This document shows positions 20,551-31,009 of a stretch of 64,000 bases of DNA, in pieces; position 1 is the stretch's first letter, and every line of letters begins with the position of its first letter. A program made the position numbers and the translations under genes. This DNA is from Dipteris shenzhenensis (lineage: Eukaryota; Polypodiophyta; Polypodiopsida; Gleicheniales), in the NCBI GenBank assembly GCA_047967505.1, contig CM106541.1. The stretch is one strand, 5' to 3'. The notes below the pieces were generated by a model, which saw only the letters and a list, made by a program, of their open reading frames with translations, was not told the origin of the DNA and did no database searches.

Positions 20551-22805
20551 CAGTCAAGTAGAATGCTTAGATGCCTACGGACTGATAATGGTGGAGAGTA
20601 TATCTCTTATGACTTTTAGCATTTCTGTGATACACGTGGGATCAAGAGGGAGCTCACATCTCCTCATACTCTAGAGCAAAATCCAGTTGCAGAAAAGATG
20701 AGCCACACTATTCTGGAAAGGTTGCAATGTATTTCCAATGCAAGTCTTTAGGGTGGATTTTAGGTTGAGGCAATGAAGATAGCAGTGCAGATAGCAGTGC
20801 ATGTGATCAATAGATCACCTAGTAAGAGTTTGGATGGTGGTATTCCTAAAGAGGCTTGGAGTGGCAAGCAGCCCTCTTACTCTCATTTGCATATATTTGG
20901 GTGTGAGGCATATGCACATGTGCCAAAAGACCTTCGAAAGAAGCGAGATCCTAAGTCTAGGAAATGCATCTCTCTGGGTTATGGTGAAAGTGGAGAGATG
21001 GGATATCATCTCTGGGATCTAGAAGCAAAGAAGATCATATGCAGCCATGATGTGGTCTTTAATGAAAAGAATATGCATAAGACACCCATGAGGAATGTGG
21101 AAATGAGAAGAATTACTTACCAGGATGTGAATCCACCTGCTTATGTTGATAGACAGCAAGCTGTCCATGCACCAAATGTGCATGAAATGGTGCCCCCAGG
21201 TACTCCCACAGGTACACAATCAAGGGTAGTTGATGGATCATCATCTATTAGTGGAAATAATGAGCCCAATGAGGCTAATATGCAGGCAAGATAGCAAGCT
21301 AAAATGCCCTTGAGAAGATCAGCTAGAGTGTCTAGACTGCTTGAGAGATTTATTCTAGGGCCAGACTATGTGATGATTACTAATTATGGGGAGCCTTCTT
21401 GCTATAGGGAGGCTATGATGCACGAGGATCAGTGCAAGTGGGAGTATGCTATGCAATCAGAGATGAATTCACTCATAAAAAGTAAGACTTGGGACTTGCT
21501 TTCTTTGCCACATGGAAAGAAAGCATTGCCATATAAGCTATGCAATCAGAGATGAATTCACTCATGAAAAATAAGACGTGGGACTTGGTTTCTTTGCCAC
21601 ATGGAAAGAAAGCATTGCCATATAAATGGGTCTACAAGATGAAGGTCACAGGTGATGATGTGCCTAAGTACAAGGCCCGTTTGGTTTGTTAAAGGGTTCA
21701 AGCAAGAGAAGGGTGTGGACTTTGCTGAGATCTTCTCTCCAATTGTGAAGATAACCACACTTAGATGCATACTTGGACTTGTGGCATTAGAGGTTATGGA
21801 GCTTATCTAGATGGATGTCAAGACAATTTTCTTGCATGGGGATCTGCATGAGGAAATTCACATGGTATAGTCGCAAGGCTTTGAAGAAAAGGGCAAAGAG
21901 CATTTGGTTTGCAAGCTAAGAAAGAGTCTTTATGGCAAGCAAGCGCCTAGAGAATGGTATCAGAAGTTTGATGCTTTCATTCGGTCCGATGGTTTGAGAT
22001 TGATCACTGCCTCTATACTAAAAGGGCTAAGGATAATAGCTTGATACTTTTGCCACTTTATGTGGATGATATATGATTGCCTCAATATGTGAAACTGAGT
22101 CAAGCAGATAGTCCCAAATCAGATGACGAGAGGGACATGATGGCCAAGGTTCCTTATGCATCAGTGGTTGGGATTCCTATGTATGCTATGATAGCTACTA
22201 GACTAGACATTGCATTTGTAGTGGGAGTTGTTAGCCGGTATATGGCTAATCTAGGAAAGAGGCATTGGGATGCAGTTAAGTGCATTCTGAGGTATATGAA
22301 GGGTACCAAGGAGATGCGAATCTACTTTGGCAGAGGAAAGATACATGCACTTGGGTACACAGATTCACACTATGCAGGGCATGTGGATAGTAGGAGATCC
22401 ACTTTTGGTTATGTGTTCACCTTTGCAAGTGACGCAATGTCATGGATGTCTTGCACACAGAAGTGCATTGCTTTGTCTACCACCATAGAGGCCGAGTATG
22501 TTGTAGCCACAGAGGGTTGCAAGGAGGCTATATGGCTTGATCAAGTTTTGGGAGATTTGGGGATTCATACACATGTACTGACATTGCATAGTGATTCCAT
22601 GAGTGGTATTCAGATAGCATAGAATTTGGTATTTCATACAAAGACCAAACACATTTAGGTTAGGTACCATTTCATCAGGGAGGTACTTGAGGACAAGAAC
22701 ATAGAGCTGGTCAAGTTTCATACATATGATAACCCTGCAGATATGCTGACAAAGAGTCTACCTAGTTAGCAGTTCGAGTATTGTCTTGTGATTATGGGCA
22801 TTGGA
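20551..22805 (+). pseudogene. pol: Copia pol remnant (integrase, reverse transcriptase, RNase H)
   Basis: Open pieces are at 20773-21294 (integrase tail, SPSKSLDGGIPKEAWSGKQP), 21304-21555 (start of reverse transcriptase) and 22077-22622 (connection and RNase H: MYAMIATRLDIAF, TDSHYAGHVD, EAEYV, HSDSMSGIQ). The polymerase core is cut: LYVDDI is followed at once by a stop and then the PQYVKLS segment. RNase H TDSD reads TDSH. Confidence 0.92.
21448..21625 (+). repeat. 89-bp tandem duplication in the A' reverse transcriptase
   Basis: The sentence from GCTATGCAATCAGAG to GCATTGCCATATAA at 21448-21536 is repeated at 21537-21625 with a few substitutions. It shifts the frame. Confidence 0.92.
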
Positions 22806-22863
22806 TAGTATGCTCAGTGTGGATATTCTCCCTTAAAGGTACATTGTCCTTTAAGTGGGAGGT

Positions 22864-23046
22864 TGTGGGGTTAAAGGCCACTGTGCCTTAACCCCCGTTA
22901 TGTATAGTACTCAAACACACACACACATATATATGGATGACATAGAAGATTAGGGTGTTGTGCACCTACCAAAACTTGTGTGGCTCTCTTCTACCTCTCC
23001 CTCTCTCTCACCCTCTTTCGTTTCACTTCAGTTGAGAGCACTTTCA
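22864..23046 (+). repeat. 3' LTR of Copia element A'
   Basis: Starts TGTGGGGTTAAAGG, ends GAGAGCACTTTCA, and has TATATATGG in the TATA position. Clearly related to the element A LTR but more diverged and about 13 bp longer. Confidence 0.88.
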
Positions 23047-23059
23047 ACTTCCTATCACC

Positions 23060-24010
23060 AAAAGTTTACTCTGGGGGTGGCTCTGGTGCATCTTCCTCTT
23101 CCTTTGGCTTCTCAGGATCTTTAGTTGTCAATTCCTCATTGATGGTCATCAGAACTTTGGGAAATTTGATGACCTTTGCCTCTGCTTGAGATGCTATTTC
23201 TTCAAAGATTGCATCCCTCTACTCATCAATATATGTCTCTTCACTAGGTCAAAGAGATGGCACTCCTTATATTCTTCATAGTGCTCGACAAAACACACTT
23301 TTTGCTCTTGGAATCCAACTTTTTCCAACCATCTTTATGCACATGTATGGATGCATCAGATCCAAAAATCCTCAGATGAGGGATAGTGGGCTTCTTACCA
23401 TCATATGCTTCATAGGGCATCATATCTGCAAACAGATTTGGTCTTGCTCCTATTGAGGATGTGAAAAGCAATATTCACTGCTTCACCCTAGTAAGCTTTT
23501 GAGAGACTTCTCCCTTTGATCATGGTCAACCTCATCTCTATAGTTGTTTGGTGCTTTTGCTCAGCAACTCATTCTATTGAGATGTGTGAGCATAGGTAAG
23601 CTGACGCTTGTAGGTAAGCTGACGCTTGATCCCATGCTTCCTATAGAAAGTGTTAAATTTTGTGGAGGTGAATTCCCCTACTTAATCAGTGTGGAATGCT
23701 TTGACATCCTTCCCTATTTCCTTCCCTACCTTGGCCTACCTATCTTTGAATTTCTCAAATGCCTGAGACTTCTTGGCCATGCAATATGTCCATGGATTGT
23801 GTAAATGAGTTGGTTGACATTGGTCCACAAATGTCAAAGTGGACCCAACTTTGATGGCCCTTAGCCCTTGATGTAGCCTCTTATGAGAATCGCTCCTAAG
23901 GGACTTCCACCTATAAGATCCTGGTAGACTTTCTCTGTGCTTCCTAGAGGTGGAAGTCCCTCCACCATCTTAGACTTTTGCGTTTCTATGAGCTTATTGG
24001 AAATGGCATT
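23060..24010 (-). pseudogene. pol: Copia pol fragment on the minus strand (pre-integrase and integrase)
   Basis: Reading down from 24010: KMVEGLPPL (pre-integrase), a FDICGPM-like integrase start, FHTD...GEFTSTKFN (TDxGGEF motif, with a stop at the first Gly), then PYEAYDGKKPTIPHLRIFGS (23244-23471), and a Pro/Glu-rich end to about 23066. Many stops. It includes an 18-bp duplication (GTAAGCTGACGCTT, near 23597-23632). It resembles element C (27285-30040) more than element A. Confidence 0.82.
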
Positions 24011-24320
24011 AGTTTAATCTTGATGGTTGTATCTAGAATGACTTCTATGATTAAAGCTCATAAGTGGCACACCAAGAGTGAAACATGAACGTGGTAGCCT
24101 TGTGGGCTTGTCTTTCTACCTCAACACACCTTGCAATTTTGTTTCGATAATTCTTGGCCTAATGGGTATGTCCAAAGGGCATTATGGTAAGACACAACCT
24201 ATTAGTTCCATTAAAGTTGTGTAATATGGAGAGAATGCTCTAGTTTTATATGGAGCTTGAGCAATTTAAAAAAACATCAGTCTTTCTTATTGGTAAAGGA
24301 AGCCACCGATAGATTATGCA

Positions 24321-24582
24321 AGTTGGAGACACATGAAGTAAGGTTATGGTGGGACTAAACGGCTCATGTTCTTTCAAAATTTGTTCTTTCACGATTTTTG
24401 AAGCAGAATTCTAGTAGTGGCTTTAGAGGAAACATGTCGATTTGATGTAATAGTTGGAGACATGCAAAGTAAGGTTATGGTGGGACTAAACGACTCATGT
24501 TCTTTCAAAATTTGTTCTTTCACGATGTTTGAAGCAGAATTCTAGTAGTGTCTTTAGAGGAAACATGTCGATTTGATGTAAT
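24321..24582 (+). repeat. 131-bp tandem duplication, with a dispersed copy near 49912-49982
   Basis: AGTTGGAGAC...TTTGATGTAAT (24321-24451) is repeated at 24452-24582. Its middle part (GGGACTNAANGGCTCATGTTC to GAATTCTAGTA) recurs at 49912-49982. Non-coding. Confidence 0.9.
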
Positions 24583-25010
24583 ACTTGGCCTTTGACACAA
24601 ACCATGGGAGGCGGCTGGATGACATTCATGAAAGCCCCACTATCAGTCTCCATAAACTTCGTCGATCCCTCCATAGCAACCACACTCTATGCAAAAAATT
24701 GAGCTCAAAAGAAATCGAGTGCGTAGTTGCTCGTAACACACTATTTTATAGCGTTGACAGAAAATATGGACCACAAGGAAAATCTCACAACAGCTAGACC
24801 CGCATGAATCCTCTACAATATTCACAATCAATTGCAGGTCGTATTGAGTTGGAGGACATAACACCGTTGTAAATAGTCAAATTTGCCATCCTCTAGTTCT
24901 TTATCTATAGAATTGTGCCCATAATGTCAACACTTCAATAATATGTAGGACGCCAAAAAATGCCCAAGAACATCGCACAACTCCACTGACGAATATTGTG
25001 GGTGACCTCA

Positions 25011-25144
25011 GTTGTGGGAGAGGAGAGCACACACAAAGGGATAGGAGACACCAAAAGTGGTGGAGCAAAAGCTACTCCAGCTTATTCCTCTTTCATATAT
25101 ATATATGAGTATACATGGGCACTGTACAAGTGGGTGGGCACACT
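25011..25144 (-). repeat. Inverted LTR copy, left side of the chimera
   Basis: Reverse complement of 26157-26304 with few differences (CTTTTGCTCCACC, CATGTATACTCATATATA and CACCCACTTGTACAGTGC are shared). It breaks off at CACACT|TCCCAGGG. Confidence 0.92.
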
Positions 25145-26065
25145 TCCCAGGGTTTTAGAAGGAGTGAAATTGATCACTGCCTCTACACTAAAAGGGCTAA
25201 GGATAATAGCCTGATAATCTTGGCACTGTATGTGGATGATATGCTATTGGCTAGCAAGAATACTTATGGCCAGAAGCAATCCCCTCGAGCTTGGCTTCAT
25301 AGGTTTGATACCATTATGAGAGCTCAGGATGTGATGCGCAGTGAGATAGGTTATGGTCTCAGTATTCAGGAGGTTGCTATCCTTCTGAGGTTACTTGCCA
25401 TATGGTTCCTTATGGGCAGGGATGCTTTGCAGTGGGAGCTGCATGATCTTGATGATGTTTGTCAGATACTTGGTTATTTCAGTATGGACAGGGGGAAGTT
25501 ACTGTGTACTCCATTGCCTGTATTGGCTCCATACTTGAAACACTGCAGGTTTGACGATCACAGATCAGTTGAGCAGCAAGTTATGGTTGATATAGCAGCC
25601 ATAGTACTTCATGCATCCATGACTGTGTTGAGACTTGATTCTCACATGTTTGCCATTGGGGCTACACTTCCAGTTCTTGTTTCCGTTGCAGTGGGAGGTG
25701 GTAGCATGATTATGGTAGATTTTGGCAGTAGGGAAGCGGTTGTGGACATCAGGTCCTTATGCTTCCAGGAGCAGCATGCAGGTGATGCAGGTTGGGTAGA
25801 CCAGCAGAGGTCTATTGTAGGGCATGTGCTTATGGTCACAGGTGGTACAGAGACATTTTCTTTACACAGTGACAGTTCAGGTGCTATGGACTTAGCACAG
25901 GAGCATGTGGTGGTGAGAGTTCACTCTCCCAGTGAGATCTGGCATGAGATCTTGGTTGACAGGCATCTACAGCTTGTCATTTTCTATCCTGCAAACCTGA
26001 TGTCTGCTAGCAGCTTATCCTCTATGCACTTTACACATTGTAAAGTGCCGATGGGCATAGGATGA
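25115..26065 (+). CDS. Open 316-codon frame: fused Copia reverse transcriptase/RNase H derivative
   Basis: The frame begins inside the inverted LTR. 25145-25268 matches element A 5182-5305 almost base for base (GFRRSEIDHCLYTKRA...LYVDDMLL, with YVDD intact). It is then joined to a more diverged sequence that restarts upstream in the polymerase (QKQSPRAWLHRFDTIM) and continues through a TPLP-like connection and an RNase H-like end. Landmarks shared with element A include AGWVDQQRSIVGHVLMV (A: AGHVDSRRSTSGYVFTF), LHSDSSGAMDLA (A: LHSDSMSAIQLA) and terminal MGIG. The first RNase H Asp (TDSD) is not kept, and the TEAEY segment is absent. The start codon is unclear: the first ATG at 25115 would need transcription from within the inverted LTR. 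It may be a non-autonomous element protein or chance survival. Confidence 0.55.
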   Translation: MGTVQVGGHTSQGFRRSEIDHCLYTKRAKDNSLIILALYVDDMLLASKNTYGQKQSPRAWLHRFDTIMRAQDVMRSEIGYGLSIQEVAILLRLLAIWFLMGRDALQWELHDLDDVCQILGYFSMDRGKLLCTPLPVLAPYLKHCRFDDHRSVEQQVMVDIAAIVLHASMTVLRLDSHMFAIGATLPVLVSVAVGGGSMIMVDFGSREAVVDIRSLCFQEQHAGDAGWVDQQRSIVGHVLMVTGGTETFSLHSDSSGAMDLAQEHVVVRVHSPSEIWHEILVDRHLQLVIFYPANLMSASSLSSMHFTHCKVPMGIG

Positions 26066-26156
26066 CGGTGTGGTCATCTTGTTTTTCAGCCTATGGCTGA
26101 TTGTATTATATGTGTACTATACTCCCTTAAAGGCACACTGCCTTTAAGTGGGAGGT

Positions 26157-26304
26157 TGTTGGGGTAAAGGGCAGTGTGCCCACCCACTTGTACAGTGCCC
26201 ATGTATACTCATATATATATATGAAAGAGGAATAAGCTGGAGTAGCTTTTGCTCCACCACTTTTGGTGTCTCCTATCCCTTTGTGTGTGCTCTCCTCTCC
26301 CACA
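26157..26304 (+). repeat. Forward LTR, right side of the chimera
   Basis: TGTTGGGGTAAAGGG to CTCCTCTCCCACA, 148 bp, preceded by CTTTAAGTGGGAGGT as in element A. It has a TATATATATA segment near 26211. Confidence 0.9.
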
Positions 26305-26574
26305 ACCTCAATTCTCTTATCTACTAACATGAATGTACTACTTGCACTAACATTCTTTTTTGCTCGCATCTTCACACCGTTCTAGATCCTCTTTGGTGGA
26401 TCCTTCGCTGCTAGATTGTTGCGCATATCCATGCTTCTACAGGAGAACCAACAGAGGATGAAATTGAGTAACGTAGCTTCATTTTATTTGGAGGTTTCAT
26501 AGGGTTATGCCACCAAATGCAAGATAAGAAATGCATGCATGCACTCACCAACCAATATATGGTCCAACACTAGA

Positions 26575-26680
26575 CAAGTGGACCAATATGAGAAATAACT
26601 CCAAAAGGACTCCAAAATCCCCTAATTTCTTCTTTCTACATTTTGAAAAATTGCTAAGGCTACCCCCAGGGCAAGCAAAA
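26575..26680 (+). repeat. Dispersed repeat shared with 13000-13120
   Basis: Ends GCTAAGGCTACCCCCAGGGCAAG. See the entry at 13000. No coding signal. Confidence 0.5.
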
Positions 26681-26689
26681 AAGAACGCC

Positions 26690-27284
26690 AAAAAAAATTA
26701 TTTTCTCTCTGACAGAGAACTACTTGGAGTTATTCAAGCATTGAAGCACTAGAAGCCCTTCCTTTATGAATGGACTTTCACGGTTCAAATAAATCACCAA
26801 GCCCTGAAATGGCTTCAAACAATGGAAAGCTCACCATGGATTGATTGGCAATCTAGATGGAGTTAGATTTTTCAATGATTTGGGAGTATGATTGAATATG
26901 TCCCTATATATAATAACCTCGTTGCTGATGCTCTTAGTAGGAAAGCATCCATTTGGATAGTTTAGGGGGCCAGTGTGTGCATGATGCATAGCTCCCACTT
27001 TAATTACACATAATCTTGAGCTCGTAAAGGCCATCCTTAATGATACCTATTTATCAATCATTGGTCATACAATAGATGAAGCAACATTCGGCAAAATCTC
27101 TTCCTCATTCCTTACCAGGGATCTCCTTGTCTCTTGAAGCCAATAAGATTAAGAATCCATGGCAAAAAATTTGGAAATAGTTAAAGACCACCTCGCCAAA
27201 GCACAAGCACCATACATGCACCAAGCCAACGAATCCTATCGTGATGTCAGCTTGAAGGAGGGAGAATGGGTTTATGTAAGGATT
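26690..27284 (+). pseudogene. pol: Ty3/Gypsy pol remnant: RNase H and integrase C-terminus
   Basis: SDRELLGVIQALKH (26707 on), then KPFLYEWTFTVQINHQALKW, then VADALSRK near 26930: a Ty3/Gypsy RNase H with two stops. After about 100 unreadable bases comes the end of integrase, VKDHLAKAQAPYMHQANESY...EGEWVYVR (27180-27282). Most of the integrase is missing. The fragment ends where the LTR of element C begins, so C may have inserted here. Confidence 0.85.
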
Positions 27285-27862
27285 TGTTAGAAATGTCTCT
27301 GCCCCACCTGTGCCCCAATTTGAGGGGACAAGGGGGAAGGAGACTATACGGGGATGGGGGGTCGAGAGTACATTGCTGCCTGAGGGTAGCACCCTACGTG
27401 GAATAGTGCACCAACATCACAGGCCCATGCAAAGCCATTTGCAGCACTTGTGTACTAACCAGTAACAGCCAAAAAGGCCCAACATATGGGGCCTTATATA
27501 GGCCAAAGGGCTGTGGCCTAGAAACCAACCAAAAGTTGGCCATTTTGGCCCTTCTGGGAGTCGGTGCAGTAGACTAGAACTGACTTGAAAGTCAACTAGT
27601 TCAAGGGGCTTGCTACCCACCTATATAAACCCCCTCCCCCCCAGCATTGATAGCCAACACTCGAGAAAGCATGTAGGGAGAGGAGTAGACTCAACTTTTG
27701 GTTCAACATCTCTTTGCCATTTGTTGCTCACCTCTTGAGCTTTTGTCAACCCACTATTGTGGAAGAATATATATGAGTTTTGTCTCTATCTCTCTTTGGG
27801 TGTTGTTTGAGCTATGATCGGGAGTGTGAGGAGTGAGTGATTCTATCCTTTACTTTCCAACA
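27285..27862 (+). repeat. 5' LTR of Copia element C
   Basis: Starts TGTTAGAAATG and ends CTTTCCAACA (TGTT...AACA ends), with TATATAAA at 27623-27630. A primer site follows at once. It is identified as an LTR from these signals, because no partner copy remains in the window. Confidence 0.7.
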
Positions 27863-27877
27863 TGGTATTAAAGTAGG
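27863..27877 (+). other. Primer-binding site of element C
   Basis: TGGTATTAAAGTAGG, a variant of the tRNA-Met complement TGGTATCAGAGC, directly after the LTR. Confidence 0.7.
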
Positions 27878-27899
27878 GTTTCCAGCTCTAGAATAGAGT

Positions 27900-28965
27900 T
27901 CCTCAACAGCAAGAAGGTGACTCCAATCAACACTCAAGTTTATTGCATGGTCAATTTCTCTTCAGCAAATTCATTTCAATTTGTTGTTCGCTATTACAAC
28001 AAGGATTCGACTGTTGCCTGTTCATTCCCTTCTCTTCCTTCCTTCTCCCCCAGATTTCTCTCTTTCACCATTCCAAACTTTGGATATCCAAGGAAACTAG
28101 ATGGGTCAAACTACCCAATCTAGAAGGTGAAAATCCAAAGTCATTTAGTGGCTCAAAAGTTATGGAAGTTGATAATGGGCATGGAGGCAAAGCCAAAAGA
28201 ACTGTTGGACAACAAGGGAAATATTCTCATTCCAATAGATGGAGATGAGCTTGAAAGTTGGGAAGATAGAGATGCCCACTCTGTAGAATTAATCATAGGG
28301 ACCATGGCAGACTCTATTATTCCGCACATTCAGATGGCCAAGACATTTGTAGAGGCATGGGCTATTCTGAAGGATCTATACAAAATAGACAACACATCTC
28401 GTATCTTGCTTCTTCAACAATCTGGATATGAATGAGGAGGACAATGTTCATGACCATTTGACAAAAGTCAAGCTGGTAAGGGACCAGCTCACAACAGTTG
28501 GTCAAAAGGTAGACTCAAGTCATCTAGCGTTGCTATCGTTACACAAGCTACGTCATAGTTTCAAGAGTTTCATGACTATGGTCACTGTAGAGCACCTAAC
28601 CTCTCACATTCGAAGAGCTTGAACCTTTATTATTACAGGAAGAGGCTTCAAAAAAGCTATTTACTCAATCGGAAAAGAAGGCTCTCGTGGCAAGGGGCAA
28701 GCTTGGCAAGGTTAAGTTTAAAGACTCACAACAAGACCAAGGATGCAGAGAAAAAGAGGCAGATGAAGTGCTTATACTGTGAAAATCTTGGTCATTCCAC
28801 TGAGGAGTTTCACAAGAAGAAGGCAGACCTCAAGCAAAAGAAGGAGTCCAAATCCAAGGAGGAGCCAAAGACCGAATCGGCAAACGTCATGACCGGCACT
28901 CTCTTATCATCACTGAGTACCGCTCCACCTATGTAGTCAATGAAGCAAAGGAAGGCTGGTACATG
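27900..28965 (+). pseudogene. gag: Copia gag of element C, broken
   Basis: Frames shift several times. Pieces: KLDGSNYPI and a stop (Trp expected), then WEDRDAHSVELIIGTMADSIIPHIQMAKTF...LKDLYK (28127-28435), then DHLTKVKLVRDQLTTVG (28428-28622), then a zinc knuckle CLYCENLGHSTEEF where the last Cys is Phe (28770 on). The gag fragment at 58774-59340 belongs to the same type. Confidence 0.85.
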
Positions 28966-30040
28966 GATAGTGGAGCTTCAAAACCCATGTCCAAGAAGAA
29001 GGAGTGGTTCAAATCCATGGAAGGTACGCATCTCGATTCCAAGGTCACTGTGGGGGATGACTAAACATGCCCTATGAAGGGTGTTGGTAGTATTCCATTC
29101 ATCATGACTACAAGAAACAAGGAGCTGATTTCTAGTGTATGGTATGTACCGAATTTGTGCAAGAACCTTTTGTATGTCAGCCAGATGGACAAGCACAAAA
29201 TGGTCTTATTCAACAATGGCAAAGACACTGTCACATCCAAGGCAAATGGAAAGGTGGTGGCTCAGGGAGTCGAGGAGCATGGGCTATATTGGCTCAATGC
29301 TCTATTGGTGCACGGGGACCATGGCAGATCCAAATTGTGGCATGAACGGTTTGGTCACATCAATTATGGCACTCTCGTCGAGATGCAAAAGTCAAAGATG
29401 GTGGAGGCCTCATCACGGGCCAAGAAGCCACTCGAGTTGGTTCATTCCGACATCTTCCAAGTTTCATGAACATTGCCATTCACATCCTCAACAGAACCAA
29501 GATTAAGGCTATTGCTAACATGACTCTATATGAAGCTTACTATGGTAAGAAGCCAACAATATCTCATTTATGGATTTTTGGTTCTAAAGTAGGATACAGT
29601 GAAGAATACAAGGCCTATCGTCTTTTTGACCAGGAAAAGAAGCAGATCCTTATCAGCAAGGATGTGATCTTTGAGGAAATATTATAGGGAGCTGCTCAAA
29701 TGCTTTTAGATGGAAGATTGCAAAGCAGCAATGACTCCCATGGAACCTAGTGTGAAGCTAGGTGTGCATGATCCATCTCAGGAGGTTGATTCATCATTGT
29801 ATCGACGCATGGTGGGGAGTTTGCTTCACCTAACCAATACTAGATTGGATATTTCCTTCTCAATTGGATTGCTTTGTCAATTCTCTACCACACCCAAGAG
29901 GGCCCATTGTGATGCAAGTATGAGGGTGATGAGGTACTTGAAAGGTACCTGCACCTATGGCATCACTTACACGAGAGGCATTGAGTTGGGAAGTTTTTGT
30001 GATAGTGATTGGGCAACTGATACTTTTAGTGCAACTTTTA
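28960..30040 (+). pseudogene. pol: Copia pol of element C with large internal deletions
   Basis: Protease YMDSGAS is near 28960. Pre-integrase is 29074-29469 (GVGSIPF, SVWYVPNLCKNLLYVSQ, LWHERFGH). Sequence jumps from LVHSDIFQ straight to the integrase tail MNIAIHILNRT...LYEAYYGKKPTISHLWIFG (29466-29687), so the catalytic integrase core is missing. It then jumps to the connection/RNase H segment (29710-30060, YRRMVGSLLHLTNTRLDISF, CDSDWATD), so nearly all the reverse transcriptase is missing. Confidence 0.87.
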
Positions 30041-30612
30041 GCCCCTTGTGCACCTTTTAATCCCTTTGTAGCTCCTTTCCTTCTCTAGCAGCCTCCATAA
30101 AGAATCCCCAAGCCACCGTATGATCAAGCCCAAGGAGAGGGTGGAGTTGTAGAGCAACAGTTTCGGGTTTGAGCCAACACAATAAGGGAGGTTTGCATTT
30201 TGTTTCAGCAACTTTCCCTTTCTATTTTACAACTCTTTTTAGCTCATTTCTCAGCTCTCTCATAGCTCCATATCTCTTAGCATTCACTCGATTCTCTAAG
30301 ATCCATATCTCTCGGTTTCTATCCTCAATTTCACCTCCATTCACTTCTCTCACTCACGTAGTCCTACTACATACTCGTGGACTTTGATAGCCTCGCACAG
30401 TGGTCTAGGCAGCATTGGGTACTTGGTCATGGCTGGTCTGTTTTCTTAGGCAATTGTGGGTCAAACTTTCGTGTTCAAGGTGTAAGCCTCCGAGTTGCAT
30501 TCCGTGCTCTTGTGAGGAGTGTCTTTTTTATTTTGAGGTTCTCTAAGTTTAAATAAAATTGGAAGGGGATCCTTAGTGGTTACAGGGACCCAATTGGTTG
30601 TTGTCTCCATTC

Positions 30613-30622
30613 CTCTAACCCT

Positions 30623-30661
<39 letters not shown>

Positions 30662-30746
30662 TCTCTATGGTGCATACGCATGTGCCTTGCAATAAGGTTG
30701 AAAGGTCTTGCTCTACGATTACATGATTGTTAACCATTGCATGTTA
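30613..30746 (+). repeat. Partial LTR of the 59737-60034 family
   Basis: TCTAACCCTAAA...CTTCCTCTCTATGG...AAGGTCTTGCT...ACCATTGCATGTTA matches 59921-60032. It is interrupted by a (CT)n expansion at 30627-30658. Confidence 0.7.
30627..30658 (+). repeat. (CT)n microsatellite
   Basis: Sixteen CT units inside an old LTR fragment. Confidence 0.97.
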
Positions 30747-31009
30747 AAAGCATCTTCTTGGATCTTCATGGTTGTGTATTGGAGGTAACATTAGTATATA
30801 TATGAATGCATGCCATAGACAATTGTGTGCAAGAAAATATTAACGTTTATGATTGTATCTTGAGAAACAAGTCTTGTATGCCTAAGCTTGAGTAATGTTA
30901 AATCCCCTCAAGCTATGATTCATGAGTACTATATATCCATTTGGAGCATTCTCTTGCTTTCTACGTTTTACTGCATGTCATTTCAACTATCATATGCATC
31001 AAGAATAAA

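Larger units (their letters stand above)
20551..23046 (+). mobile_element. Copia element A', 5'-truncated relative of element A
   Basis: Similarity to element A begins in the integrase core (TDNGGEY) and runs to the 3' LTR, with no 5' half. It is older than A: many stops and shifts, an 89-bp tandem duplication in the reverse transcriptase, and about 220 bp missing between YVDD and the following TPLP segment. It keeps the polypurine tract and a 183-bp LTR. Confidence 0.93.
25005..26310 (+). mobile_element. Chimeric retroelement with LTRs in inverted orientation
   Basis: An LTR copy in reverse orientation (25011-25144) and a complete one in forward orientation (26157-26304) enclose Copia coding sequence. 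ACCTCA occurs on both sides (25005-25010, directly before the left repeat; 26305-26310, directly after the right LTR), which suggests the whole inverted structure was inserted as one unit. The left LTR lacks the 16 bases or so nearest the interior and is joined directly to the middle of a reverse transcriptase gene. The right side is normal: coding end, polypurine tract, LTR. Confidence 0.85.
27285..30040 (+). mobile_element. Copia element C, 3'-truncated and internally deleted
   Basis: A 578-bp 5' LTR, a tRNA-Met-type primer site, gag, protease, pre-integrase, an integrase tail and part of RNase H are in order. No 3' LTR is present: similarity ends in CDSDWATD near 30022. It is a different lineage from element A (longer LTR, UBN2 Gag of another type). 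Confidence 0.88.

Noticed and set aside
27105-27620. Minus-strand ORFs in the element C LTR and the Gypsy fragment
   Set aside because: They run across the LTR boundary and oppose recognised plus-strand coding, with no protein-like pattern.
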